From assembly GCA_018812715.1 (NCBI GenBank), contig JAHJCT010000017.1, positions 124,001 through 188,000 of the forward strand: 64,000 bases of DNA. Direction: 5' to 3'. The DNA is from Microcaldota archaeon (lineage in GTDB: Archaea; Micrarchaeota; Micrarchaeia; Anstonellales; Bilamarchaeaceae). A model generated the notes under the pieces. That model worked only from the letters and a program-made list of their open reading frames with translations, ran no database searches and was not told where the DNA came from. This document shows, piece after piece, positions 34,377 through 43,605 of this stretch. The stretch's first letter is position 1. Each line of letters starts with the position of its first letter. Both the position numbers and the translations under genes were made by a program.

Positions 34377-37040
34377 ATGGACTGGCATACACTTGCGTCT
34401 GACGATGCTGTTGCAAAGCTTAAGAGCAATACTAAAGGCCTTACTGATGAAGAAGCAGCAAGGAGACTAGATGAATACGGACGCAATATGATTACAGTCA
34501 AAAAGCCAATCTCTCCATTTAAGATTTTTGTTAATCAGTTCAAGAACCTCCTGGTTATTATTCTTTTATTGGCAGCAATGGTTTCTCTTGTTATTGGCTA
34601 TCTTAACCCTGAAAAAGCAGATTTTATCGATGCTATTCTTATTTTCGTTATTGTTATAGCAAATGCCATCTTTGGCTTTGCGCAGGAATACAAAGCAGAG
34701 AAAACAATAGAAGAACTCACAAAAATGAGTGCCCCGCATGCCACAGTTATTAGAAATGGAAAAGAAAAGGAAATATCCTCAGAGGAAGTTGTTCCCGGGG
34801 ATATTATCTTACTTAATGAAGGCGATAAAATCCCTGCAGATGCGAGGCTCATAGAGACATTTTCCATGCAGGTTGATGAATCAATGCTAACTGGTGAAAG
34901 TTATCCTGCAGCTAAACAATTAGAAATACTCGAAACTACCATCCCTCTTGCTGACAGAAGCAACATGGTTTTCATGGATACTGTGATAACACGGGGCCAC
35001 GGCAAAGCCATAGTAGTAGAAACTGGTCTGAAAACAGAAGTAGGAAAAATAGCAAAAGAAATTTCAGAAGCACCTGAAAAAGTAACCCAATTCCAGATTG
35101 AAATAGAAGATGTTGGCAAAAAAATCTCAATCATAACTCTTGGAGTATTAATTGTAATTATAATTACAGAATTTATTCTTGGAACTGGTGATCTCTTTTT
35201 CATTTTCCTTGCAGCTGTTGCATTAGGTGTGGCAGCTATACCTGAGGGATTACCCGCTGTAGTTACACTTGCGCTCTCAATTGCCACTAACCGCATGCTG
35301 AAGCAAAATGCCCTGATGCGCAGGCTTTCAACTGTCCAGGATCTTGGTTCTGTTGATGTTATTTGCACTGATAAGACCGGAACTCTTACCGAGAACATGA
35401 TGACAGTAAGGAAGATCTATTTTGAGGGCAAATATTTCACTCTTGGCGGCAATGGACTTGAGAAAAAAGGAAAGATTGTTTGCACCAAAGACAGCTGCCC
35501 TGCAGATTTAGAGTTGCTTCTGGAATGTGCTGTTCTTTGCAATGATGCAAGAGAAGTTGAAAGTGAATCCGGTCGAAAATTCAAAGGAGATCCAACAGAA
35601 ATTGCACTTCTAATCCCTTCTTATAAAGCAGGATTTGATGTTGAAGAAATACGCGGAAAAATGAAACGCATCAATGAAATTCCATTTTCCTCTGATCGAA
35701 AAATGATGTCTACTCTTAATCAAAATAAAGACACTAATTTTGTTTTTGTAAAAGGCGCTCCTGAAGTTGTACTCTCAGAATGTACTCACATAATAACAGA
35801 TGGAAAATCAAGGAAACTCACTACAAAAGATCGGGAAGCCATCATTGCGCACAATAAAGAAATGGCCTCAGAAGCATTGCGTGTAATCGGCCTTGCATAC
35901 AAACAAACCAAATCTACAAAATATGACGAACATAATCTGATCTTTCTTGGCCTTATGGGCATGATTGATCCTCCGCGTGCTGGTGTAAGAGAAGCCGTTG
36001 AAGATTGTAGAAAGGCTGGTATTCGAGTAATTATGATCACAGGTGACAACAAATATACTGCAGAGGCTGTTGGTAGAGAACTTGGATTTAAGGCTGGGGC
36101 TCTTAATGGCGAAGAACTTGACAAATTATCAGAAAAAGAACTTTCTGAAATTATAGAAAAAGTTGATATCTATGCGCGCACCAGCCCTAAACACAAAGTA
36201 ATGCTGCTTCAGGCACTCAAGAAAAATAATCACATTGTTGCTATGACTGGCGATGGCGTAAACGATGCTGCTGCGATGAAAAATTCTGATGTCGGAATTG
36301 CAATGGGTATCAGAGGGACAGAAGTTACAAAACAAGCAAGCGATATCATAATTCTTGATGACAATTTCATTAGTATTAGGAATGCAGTTGCAGAGGGAAG
36401 GGGAACATTTGACAACATAAGGAAATTTGTTACTCTTCTTCTTGGTGCAAATACATCAGAGGTTCTTGTCATATTCCTTGCAACTATTACCACGCTTGGC
36501 ATATCGCCTAAAATTGCAGTTCAGCTTCTTTGGATAAACCTCCTTACTGACGGCCTTCCGGCCCTGGCTCTTGGTGCTGACAAATCCGGAGCAGATATCA
36601 TGAAACGAAAACCGCGGCCAAAATCAGAGCATGTTCTGAATAAAGGGGCGCTGTATTTCATTGTATGGTTAGGCGTTATAGAAGCACTTCTCCTTCTGTT
36701 GCTCTATGCATATTATCTTTCTACACAAGAAGCCGTACGGGCATTTACCATATTGTTCACTGGTTTTGTTGTACTCGAAGTTTTTAGTGTGTATCTAGTT
36801 CGTTGGAGATATAAAACTACATTCTTCTCTAATAAATGGCTGCATCTTGCGATATTCGTTTCTCTTGCCTTACAGCTAGCAGTTCTTTATACTGATCTTG
36901 GGGGATGGTTCCAGGTTGTACCATTGAATTTGTTTGATTGGTTCGCAATTATCTTTGCAGGCATAGTCCTGACAGCTATTATTGCATTTGCTATGAAAGT
37001 TGAACCACGAGTGTTGGACATTCTCAAAAGAACGAAGTGA
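34377..37040 (+). CDS. P-type cation-transporting ATPase (P2 type, Ca2+/Na+-pump-like)
   Basis: All P-type motifs are present: actuator MLTGES (~176), phosphorylated Asp in ICTDKTGTLT (~331), KGAPE, and hinge MTGDGVNDAAA. The membrane motif AIPEGLPAVVTLALS (~290) is that of the SERCA/PMR1 and Na,K-ATPase branches. About ten helices and a Cation_ATPase_N start (MDWHTLASDDAVAKL) complete the 887-aa protein. It pumps Ca2+ or another cation out of the cell. The start lies 17 bases after the FKBP gene. Confidence 0.93.
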   Translation: MDWHTLASDDAVAKLKSNTKGLTDEEAARRLDEYGRNMITVKKPISPFKIFVNQFKNLLVIILLLAAMVSLVIGYLNPEKADFIDAILIFVIVIANAIFGFAQEYKAEKTIEELTKMSAPHATVIRNGKEKEISSEEVVPGDIILLNEGDKIPADARLIETFSMQVDESMLTGESYPAAKQLEILETTIPLADRSNMVFMDTVITRGHGKAIVVETGLKTEVGKIAKEISEAPEKVTQFQIEIEDVGKKISIITLGVLIVIIITEFILGTGDLFFIFLAAVALGVAAIPEGLPAVVTLALSIATNRMLKQNALMRRLSTVQDLGSVDVICTDKTGTLTENMMTVRKIYFEGKYFTLGGNGLEKKGKIVCTKDSCPADLELLLECAVLCNDAREVESESGRKFKGDPTEIALLIPSYKAGFDVEEIRGKMKRINEIPFSSDRKMMSTLNQNKDTNFVFVKGAPEVVLSECTHIITDGKSRKLTTKDREAIIAHNKEMASEALRVIGLAYKQTKSTKYDEHNLIFLGLMGMIDPPRAGVREAVEDCRKAGIRVIMITGDNKYTAEAVGRELGFKAGALNGEELDKLSEKELSEIIEKVDIYARTSPKHKVMLLQALKKNNHIVAMTGDGVNDAAAMKNSDVGIAMGIRGTEVTKQASDIIILDDNFISIRNAVAEGRGTFDNIRKFVTLLLGANTSEVLVIFLATITTLGISPKIAVQLLWINLLTDGLPALALGADKSGADIMKRKPRPKSEHVLNKGALYFIVWLGVIEALLLLLLYAYYLSTQEAVRAFTILFTGFVVLEVFSVYLVRWRYKTTFFSNKWLHLAIFVSLALQLAVLYTDLGGWFQVVPLNLFDWFAIIFAGIVLTAIIAFAMKVEPRVLDILKRTK

Positions 37041-37170
37041 TAGAAATTGGTTTAATGCGTTATTTTATAAATGCTTCTGCACACAATATATTTAGCACGA
37101 ATCTTTTAGAGACCTTTAAAAATATATTAGTACAGAGATAATTATTAACTTGTTCTCCCAAGTGATTATC

Positions 37171-37800
37171 ATGGATAATTCTAAACATGAAGCAAGGCAA
37201 ACTGGTACCACAACCGTAGGTCTTGTTTGTAAGGATGGTGTTGTTCTCGCAAGTGATAGGCGAGCAACAATGGGATATCTTATTGCAAGTAAAGATATAG
37301 ATAAAATATATCCAATAAATGATCGTATTGCAATGACTATCGCTGGAAGCGTAGGTGATGCTCAGACATTAGTCCGATGGATGAATGCTGAGCTTAAACT
37401 TTATGAGCTGAGGCATGAACAGCACCCTAGTGTGGAAGCTGCAGCATCACTTCTTGCAAACATTCTCGGGCAGTATAAATTCTTCCCGTTTTATGTGCAA
37501 CTTCTCATCGGCGGTATGGATGAAAGACCACGGTTATTCTCTGTTGATATGCTTGGAGGCGTAACTGAAGAAAACGTCACTGCAACTGGAAGCGGTTCAC
37601 CTATTGCTTATGGTGTACTTGAAGAATTGTATAAAGAATCCCAGCATGTTGAAGATAATCTCCCAATAGCTGCCAAGGCCGTAAGTGCGGCCATGAAAAG
37701 AGATGCAGCAAGCGGAGAAAGAGTTGATATTGTAGTTGTAACAAAAGATGGTTTCAAAAGATTAGATAAAGAAGAAGTCAAAAAGTTTGTACACTCCTAA
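37171..37800 (+). CDS. psmB: 20S proteasome beta subunit
   Basis: The propeptide MDNSKHEARQTG is cleaved before TTTVGLVCKDGVVLASDRRA, exposing the catalytic Thr1; Asp17 and Lys33 equivalents are in SDRRAT and ASKDIDKIY. It forms the proteolytic inner rings with the alpha subunits. ATG 37171 gives the expected short propeptide; a TTG 21 bases upstream would lengthen it. No alpha subunit gene is in the window. A TATA-like TTTAAAAATATA lies at 37116-37127. Confidence 0.95.
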   Translation: MDNSKHEARQTGTTTVGLVCKDGVVLASDRRATMGYLIASKDIDKIYPINDRIAMTIAGSVGDAQTLVRWMNAELKLYELRHEQHPSVEAAASLLANILGQYKFFPFYVQLLIGGMDERPRLFSVDMLGGVTEENVTATGSGSPIAYGVLEELYKESQHVEDNLPIAAKAVSAAMKRDAASGERVDIVVVTKDGFKRLDKEEVKKFVHS

Positions 37801-37841
37801 TTCAATTTTTTTCTCTTCCCACTTTTTTACGAGGTGTTTTA

Positions 37842-39737
37842 TTGCACTATAAAGATATGATTAAGAAAATAAATGAGATAATGCCCAAAAATTGCACGGT
37901 AACAAAAGTAGAACCTGAAGGGCTTTCTACAGTGATTTACATAAAGGACATCAATGCCTTTTATTCAAATGACAGATTGATCAAAGATCTTGCTGGTGCA
38001 CTTAAAAAGAAAGTAACTATTAGAGTAGATCCAACCGAATTAATGGATATTGAAAGAGCCAAAGAAGCAATCGTAAATCTTGTACCTCAAGATGCAGAAA
38101 TAAAAAATATTACATTTGTGCCTGAAATGTGCGAAGTACGTATAGAGGCAATAAAACCCGGCCTTGTAATAGGAAAAGGAGGTTCTATACTTAAAGAAAT
38201 CATGCTGCGAACCAATTGGGCGCCAGTAACACTAAGGGCCCCAACGATGCCTTCGTCTACTCTTGATGGCGTTAGGAAAATACAAGTTGTTGAAGCAGTA
38301 GAAAGAAAAAAATTCTTAGTGAACATTGGAAAGAAAATATGTCAGGATCCACCGCAGAGTGATTGGATAAGGGTTGTGACACTCGGCGGTTTCAAAGAAA
38401 TAGGCCGTTCATGTTTGTTGGTGCAAACACCAAATAGCAAAGTACTCATTGACTGTGGGATTAATCCAGCTACTTTTGACCCAACCAAGACCTATCCTTA
38501 CCTTAACCTTGCAGGATTCTCACTCAAAGAGCTTGATGCAGTAGTAATAAGTCATGGACATATGGATCACATGGGGTTCCTTCCATATCTTTTTGCTTAT
38601 GGTTATGATGGACCAGTTTACTGTACCCCACCAACACGAGACTTTATGATATTGTTACAACAGGATTATCTTAATCTTTGTAAAAAAGTATTCAATATCG
38701 ATGCCCCATACACTAAGAAAGACATTTACAGGGAATTAAGGAATATCATTACAGTTGACTATGAGGAAGTAGTTGATATAACACCTGAAATGAAAATGAC
38801 GCTTTACAATGCAGGGCACATACTTGGAAGCGCAAGCGTACATTTACATATCGGTGAAGGTGCCCACAATCTCGTTTATTCTGGAGATATTAAATTCGGG
38901 TTCACAAGACTGTTTGATCCTGCACATACCAGATTCCCCAGACTTGAAACACTCTTCGTAGAAAGTACCTATGGTGGAAGGAATGATATTTCTGTAAATC
39001 GATTTGACAGTGAAAAGAGGTTAATGAGCATCATTCGGGAAACTATTGCAAAACGCGGCAAGGTTCTCATACCTGTTTTTGCTGTTGGAAGATCGCAAGA
39101 AATAATGCTAGTAATTGAAGAATACGCCAGAAGGGATCCAGAATTTAATATTCCTATATACATTGACGGTATGATCATGGAAGCATCTGCCATACATACT
39201 GCATATCCAGAATATCTTAGAGAACAACTCCAGAGAAGAATATTATCAGATAGGAGTCCTTTTGAATCACCATTACTTAATGTTGCAAAAGGTACTTCAA
39301 AAGAAGAAATAGTAAACGGAGATCCATGTGTAATTCTTGCTCCTTCTGGTATGCTTACTGGCGGCCCATCTTATGAATACTTGAAAATGATGGCTGATGA
39401 TGAAAAGAATTCGCTCATTTTTTGTGGTTATCAAAGTGCACTTTCCCTAGGAAATAAAATACAAAAAGGCATGAGAGAAGTTCCTATTCTAGGTGATGAC
39501 GGTAAAACAAAAGCCCTTAACATAAATATGCGTGTTGAAACTGCCGAAGGATTTAGTGGACACAGTGATAGAGCGCAGTTGATGGCATTTCTTAAAAATC
39601 TTCGACCAACACCAGAACGTGTTCTTACTATGCACGGTGATTGGGGCAAAACAGAAGAATTTGCACGTTCGAGTGGCATGATGCTTAGAAAAGAATCAAG
39701 AGCACTTGCTGATCTTGAAGCAGTTAGATTAAGATAG
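37842..39737 (+). CDS. fttA: aCPSF1 / FttA, KH and beta-CASP RNase (transcription terminator)
   Basis: Two KH-like modules occupy the first ~175 residues (VIGKGGSILKEI, ~112). The metallo-beta-lactamase core follows with SHGHMDHMG (~241) and SGDIKFG, and the beta-CASP part has VFAVGRSQEIMLVIEEY and AEGFSGHSDR. Archaeal aCPSF1 cleaves nascent transcripts after U-rich tracts and terminates transcription. The start codon is TTG at 37842, supported by GAGGTG seven bases upstream. 631 aa is normal. It is preceded by psmB by 41 bp. Confidence 0.95.
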   Translation: MHYKDMIKKINEIMPKNCTVTKVEPEGLSTVIYIKDINAFYSNDRLIKDLAGALKKKVTIRVDPTELMDIERAKEAIVNLVPQDAEIKNITFVPEMCEVRIEAIKPGLVIGKGGSILKEIMLRTNWAPVTLRAPTMPSSTLDGVRKIQVVEAVERKKFLVNIGKKICQDPPQSDWIRVVTLGGFKEIGRSCLLVQTPNSKVLIDCGINPATFDPTKTYPYLNLAGFSLKELDAVVISHGHMDHMGFLPYLFAYGYDGPVYCTPPTRDFMILLQQDYLNLCKKVFNIDAPYTKKDIYRELRNIITVDYEEVVDITPEMKMTLYNAGHILGSASVHLHIGEGAHNLVYSGDIKFGFTRLFDPAHTRFPRLETLFVESTYGGRNDISVNRFDSEKRLMSIIRETIAKRGKVLIPVFAVGRSQEIMLVIEEYARRDPEFNIPIYIDGMIMEASAIHTAYPEYLREQLQRRILSDRSPFESPLLNVAKGTSKEEIVNGDPCVILAPSGMLTGGPSYEYLKMMADDEKNSLIFCGYQSALSLGNKIQKGMREVPILGDDGKTKALNINMRVETAEGFSGHSDRAQLMAFLKNLRPTPERVLTMHGDWGKTEEFARSSGMMLRKESRALADLEAVRLR

Positions 39738-40193
39738 ATCCCTTTCAACTTCATGCCGTTCCCAAGGATAAACAATCCATGCAGTTGTAGTTCCTACATA
39801 ATAATCAGGCTTGAAAGTAGATTGCGGTTTAAAATGAATTGTTGCAGTTCTTATTTCTCCTGCTTCTTTTTCTTCTAAGTATTTTTTTGCTGCAACAAGG
39901 CTTTTTCCTGTATCAGCAACATCATCAACAAGTAATATTCTTTTTCCTTTTACATCCATGGAAAGTTCTTGTATAATTTCAGGGTGTTCGCTTGTTTCTC
40001 CAGCACTTTTATAAAATGCAACACCAACGATTCCTATTTTTTTTACAGCAAGTATGTCACTCAAAATCCTTGCAGGTACAAGTCCACCTCTAGAAATACC
40101 AATAATTATATCTGGTTTAAACTCTTTTGACTTTTCTGCAAGATCTTCACAGTACTCTATCACAGCATTCCAACTTATTCTGAGCAAATCCAT
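39729..40193 (-). CDS. Purine phosphoribosyltransferase (COG2236)
   Basis: The PRPP-binding motif ILLVDDVADTGKSL (~85) and the DIIIGISRGGLVPARIL start (~29) identify a type I phosphoribosyltransferase of the xanthine/hypoxanthine salvage type. It is 154 aa. A TATA box (TTTTAAAC, ~40219) lies 26 nt before the ATG, so the mRNA is probably leaderless. Its last nine bases overlap the end of the convergent fttA gene. Confidence 0.9.
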   Translation of the reverse strand: MDLLRISWNAVIEYCEDLAEKSKEFKPDIIIGISRGGLVPARILSDILAVKKIGIVGVAFYKSAGETSEHPEIIQELSMDVKGKRILLVDDVADTGKSLVAAKKYLEEKEAGEIRTATIHFKPQSTFKPDYYVGTTTAWIVYPWERHEVERDLS

Positions 40194-40270
40194 AGCAAAA
40201 ACCCTTCGGGAAATGTTTAAAAGCCTTTCTCCTTTATACCACCTGAGATATTCAAATAAGGTGTGGACCT

Positions 40271-40366
40271 ATGAGACCATTGAAAATTGATGAAGAAGAT
40301 GACTGGGAAGAAGACGACTTCGAAGATGAGGAGTGGGGCGAAGAAGAGGAAGACGAAGATTATTAA
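40271..40366 (+). CDS. Very small acidic protein (31 aa)
   Basis: The frame encodes MRPLKIDEEDDWEEDDFEDE followed by EWGEEEEDEDY. AAGGTGTGG lies just upstream of ATG 40271 and a TATA-like CTTTATACC near 40229-40238. More than half of the residues are Asp or Glu. No domain is recognised. It could bind a basic partner such as a ribosomal or nucleoid protein. The RBS supports a real gene despite its size. Confidence 0.55.
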   Translation: MRPLKIDEEDDWEEDDFEDEEWGEEEEDEDY

Positions 40367-40393
40367 TTACCCTTTATTCTTACTAATTTTCGT

Positions 40394-40654
40394 GGGCCCG
40401 TGGCGCAGCCAGAGCCTTTTTGACTTCTGCCTTTAAAAGAGCAAAAACAAGCCCTGAGGTTTGCAATTCAGAAAGGTTCCTGCATTGGATAGCGCAGCAG
40501 ACTTCTAATCTGACGGTCGGGGGTTCAAATCCGCCTTTTAGTAAAAGGCAATCGAGAACGATGTTTCGTTCTTGGTGCTCCTTGTTCGGTTCGCCGAACA
40601 AGTAGGCGGCCCAAAACTGGGTCGTTATTGGTGATGAAAATCCCCCCGGGCCCG
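40394..40654 (+). tRNA. tRNA-Arg (anticodon TCT) with D-loop and T-arm introns
   Basis: Exons 40394-40410, 40486-40532 and 40644-40654 join into a 75-nt tRNA: acceptor GGGCCCG/CGGGCCC, D stem GCGC/GCGC with D-loop AGCC|TGGATA, anticodon TCT at 40504-40506, T arm GGGGG-TTCAAAT-CC|CCC, discriminator G. Intron 1 (75 nt) sits in the D-loop; intron 2 (111 nt) sits in the T stem, exact ends ambiguous because AAATCC occurs at both junctions. Intron 2 is full of perfect hairpins. The anticodon loop itself is uninterrupted. It reads AGA. Confidence 0.85.
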
Positions 40655-40795
40655 AATTTTATTTTTTTTACATTAATTCGGGACGTCTTGAAATGACAGA
40701 CATTTCAAGGCCGAGGCCCGAATTTTATTTTTTTTACATTAATTCGGGACGTCTTGAAATGACAGACATTTCAAGGCCGAGGCCCGAATTTTATT
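40649..40795 (+). repeat. 66-bp tandem unit copying the tRNA-Arg(TCT) 3' end
   Basis: GGCCCGAATTTTATTTTT occurs at 40649, 40715 and 40781, an exact 66-bp period. Each unit contains CGTCTTGAAATGACAGAC followed by ATTTCAAG, forming a hairpin, then GGCCGAGGCCCG. The first copy of GGCCCG is the 3' end of the tRNA. Confidence 0.75.
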
Positions 40796-40888
40796 TTTAT
40801 TCACATGCAGTATTAACAGTATTTAAATACTTTTCAACTGAATTTATCATATCAAATTCTGGGAAATTAAATTCTGTTAGGTGGTTTT

Positions 40889-41149
40889 ATGGCTATGAGT
40901 GTATCTGAAATAAGTGTAATGGTTGGCGATCTACTTGATGACACTGCTATTCCAAAAAACATTCGAAGGGCACTTTCTGAGGCAAAAGTACGTTTAGATG
41001 GAAGTGATGAAGACAATGTTAAAATTAGCGCAGCCATCTATATCATTGAATCAATTACAGAGGATATAAACATGCCTCCCCATGCAAGAACACAGATTTG
41101 GGCTATCATAAGCGCCTTAGAGTCGCTGAATGAGCAGCGATCTGGATGA
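40889..41149 (+). CDS. UPF0147 family protein
   Basis: The 86-aa helical protein matches the archaeal UPF0147 family: DLLDDTAIPKNIRRALSEAK (~15), ISAAIYIIESITEDINMPPH and ARTQIWAIISALE. The function is not known. AGGTGG precedes ATG 40889. Its stop overlaps the start of the PolD small subunit gene (ATGA), so the two are translationally coupled. Confidence 0.9.
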   Translation: MAMSVSEISVMVGDLLDDTAIPKNIRRALSEAKVRLDGSDEDNVKISAAIYIIESITEDINMPPHARTQIWAIISALESLNEQRSG

Positions 41150-42567
41150 TCGAAGAACTTGTTGGAAAAGGAATCAGACTTACAGTCGAGGCAGAAGATA
41201 TCCTATCATCCAACAAGTCTGAAGAATTGCTTCAGAAGATACTTCTTCTCAAAAAGCCGTTTATTTCAAAAGAAGATATTGAACCTTTAATAAAAAAACC
41301 ACAAGTAGAGGTTATTCGGACGTCTGATTTTCAACCTTTGGCAAAAGAATATGCTGCTGACATAAAAATCAATCACACGTTTGATGTCACTGGAAAATCA
41401 CGTACAAAAGGCAGTGTAGATAATTTTATCAGCCATTTCAGAAATCGCTTCGAAAGACTTGGCCGTATGCTCAGAAGGAGTGGCTCAACCCCAAATATCG
41501 ATTTAGGCGATGTAAAAAGACATCTGAATGAAAAAGTCCGCATAATTGTTCTTATCTCTGCTAAAAGAGAAACAAAAAAAGGCAATCTTCTTTTTGAGGT
41601 AGAGGACCTCACAGGGTCTTTCAAGGTTGTTGTATCCACTTCCAAATACAATGAAAAAGTAATGGATAAAGCCAGATCAGTTATTCTTGATGATGTTGTT
41701 GCTATAACTGGCAAGGTACTTGAACCATACTTAATAGCTGAAGATGTAGAATGGCCAGAACTACCAGTTATAAGAGAGAAAAAACTCTCAGAAAACGATC
41801 TTGCCGCTGCATACCTTTCAGATCTGCATTTTGGAAGTAAACACTTTCTTGCTCATTACCTAAAAGCATTTACAGACTGGCTTCATGGAAAAGGGGAATT
41901 AAAAGAGCTTGCAGGTAAGGTAAAATATCTTAATATCGCAGGCGATATAGTCGATGGAATTGGTATTTATCCAAACCAAGAGAAAGAATTGGTAGTAAAG
42001 GATATTTATCAGCAATATGCCATGTTCACTGATTTTCTCGAGAACCTGCCTGATCACATCGAAGTGATTGTTGGGCCAGGCAATCACGATGCAGTTCGCA
42101 GAGGTGAACCGCAGCCTGCATTAGACCGCGATCTTGTTTCATCTGATATAACCTCAGTTGGTAACCCATCAAGCATTACTATAGAAGGAATCAAGCATCT
42201 TATGTATCATGGAACGTCTATTGATTCTATGATTTCAAACATCCCTAATCTCTCATATATGCATCCAGAGCAAGTTATGGTTGAATATCTAAAACGTAGG
42301 CATCTCTCACCTATTTACGGCGGAAATCTTATTGTCCCTGAGAATATTGATTATATGGTAATCGAGGAACCGCCAGATATATTCCATACTGGCCATGTAC
42401 ACAAAAATGGATACACCCAGTATCGTGGAACACTTGTGATAAATTCCGGTACTTTCCAGGATCGAACAGATTATCAGGTTAAACAGGGACATGTTCCAAC
42501 GCCAGCCATGGTACCAGTATACGAACTAAAATATGGCCGTCTGCGTACGCTTGATTTTAAAAGCTGA
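41146..42567 (+). CDS. polB: DNA polymerase D (Pol II) small subunit DP1
   Basis: Residues ~130-215 form an OB fold (GDVKRHLNEKVRIIVLISAK). The C-terminal half is a calcineurin-like phosphoesterase with intact metal motifs: YLSDLHFGS (~224), AGDIVDG (~265), GPGNHDAV (~308) and HTGHVHKNG (~411). Archaeal DP1 provides the 3'-5' proofreading exonuclease and binds the DP2 polymerase. At 473 aa it is shorter than many DP1 proteins but complete. DP2 is not in the window. Confidence 0.95.
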   Translation: MIEELVGKGIRLTVEAEDILSSNKSEELLQKILLLKKPFISKEDIEPLIKKPQVEVIRTSDFQPLAKEYAADIKINHTFDVTGKSRTKGSVDNFISHFRNRFERLGRMLRRSGSTPNIDLGDVKRHLNEKVRIIVLISAKRETKKGNLLFEVEDLTGSFKVVVSTSKYNEKVMDKARSVILDDVVAITGKVLEPYLIAEDVEWPELPVIREKKLSENDLAAAYLSDLHFGSKHFLAHYLKAFTDWLHGKGELKELAGKVKYLNIAGDIVDGIGIYPNQEKELVVKDIYQQYAMFTDFLENLPDHIEVIVGPGNHDAVRRGEPQPALDRDLVSSDITSVGNPSSITIEGIKHLMYHGTSIDSMISNIPNLSYMHPEQVMVEYLKRRHLSPIYGGNLIVPENIDYMVIEEPPDIFHTGHVHKNGYTQYRGTLVINSGTFQDRTDYQVKQGHVPTPAMVPVYELKYGRLRTLDFKS

Positions 42568-42640
42568 TTCTTCGAGGTAGGAATCTTTATAAACTTAAAC
42601 TGCAAATTCGTACGTACTGAACGTTAATTAAGGTGGTATA

Positions 42641-42898
42641 ATGTCCAAGTATCTTATAGCGAGACAACTGTCTGGAAGAAAATTAGTGACTAATGAGGGC
42701 GAAGACTTTGGAAGACTTGTTGATATAAGTGTCAACGAAGTTAGTGGACGGCTTGAATATCTCATCGCAGAGCCAAATCCAGATAGCGATTTAGCATCAA
42801 ACTTGAGAAAGGATGATGGCATGTGCCATGTTCCATATGAAAGTGTTCTTGCTGTTGGCGACTACATCATTCTAGAAAAAAGGAATATGTCATACTAA
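42641..42898 (+). CDS. PRC-barrel domain protein
   Basis: The 85-aa protein is one PRC barrel: LSGRKLVTNEGEDFGRLVDI, then a SGRLEYLIAEPN strand pair and VPYESVLAVGDYIILEK. Single-domain PRC-barrel proteins are widespread in archaea and have been linked to RNA metabolism and to cell division (CdpB-type). The role here is not known. AAGGTGG precedes the ATG and a TATA box (CTTTATAAAC) lies near 42586. Confidence 0.88.
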   Translation: MSKYLIARQLSGRKLVTNEGEDFGRLVDISVNEVSGRLEYLIAEPNPDSDLASNLRKDDGMCHVPYESVLAVGDYIILEKRNMSY

Positions 42899-42949
42899 TT
42901 TTTCTCTCTTTTAATCGCTATTATTTTAATTCCACCTAGTGATTATAAT

Positions 42950-43605
42950 ATGGGTGAGAGGTTGGAATTTGTTGCAGGTGTCGATGAGGCTGGCAGAGTT
43001 ATACAGCTGTAAGCAGTGTCATCGGCCCACTTGTTATATGTTGTGCTTTTTGCAGTCGTGTACACGAGGATCAACTGAAGAGACTTGGTTCCAAAGACTC
43101 CAAAGCGCTTTCTGAAATAAAAAGAAGAGAAACCTACGAAGAGCTGAAAAAAATCTGCAATTTTAGGTTTGTTGAGGTTAGTGCAACAGATCTCAATGAG
43201 CTTATGAAGCAGATGTCGCTCAATGACATCGAAGCCATGTTTATTGCTGATCTTATTAAGAAATTAGACAATGCCGATGTTATGATAGATATGCCTGATC
43301 GCTATTCGTGGGTTTTTCGCAATCGGATGGAAAAATTTGGTGTAAAACGTTTTGAAGCAGAGCATAAGGCCGATGAGAACTACCCCATTGTTGCGGCAGC
43401 ATCCATATGTGCCAAAGTTCTAAGAGATGAAAAAATAGCTAAAATAAGAGAAGCATCTGTAGATTTTGGCAGTGGTTATCCATCTGATCATAGAACAATA
43501 TCTGCACTAAAAGATAACGAAAAAATAAAACTGTTGCAACCTTTCATTCGTACACGCTGGAAAACTCTAGATAGAATAAAACAAAGAAAATTATTTGAAG
43601 AATAA
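42950..43605 (+). pseudogene. rnhB: Ribonuclease HII gene interrupted by a 17-nt insertion
   Basis: ATG 42950 encodes MGERLEFVAGVDEAGR, the catalytic start of RNase HII, then hits TAA at 43010. Removing the 17 bases 42999-43015 restores GRGVIGPLVICCAF and a full 212-residue enzyme with KRLGSKDSK, the DxD-like VMIDMPDRYSW, AEHKADENYPIVAAASICAK and GSGYPSD. The insert contains the palindrome TACAGCTGTA. RNase HII removes ribonucleotides from DNA. The rest is so well preserved that the gene may still be functional, either spliced at RNA level or only recently broken. Confidence 0.75.

Noticed and set aside
40383..40601. Minus- and plus-strand frames over tRNA-Arg(TCT)
   Set aside because: They lie wholly within the tRNA exons and introns.
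40649..40795. Possible CRISPR array
   Set aside because: The 66-bp units are near-identical over their full length with no variable spacers, and no cas gene is present.
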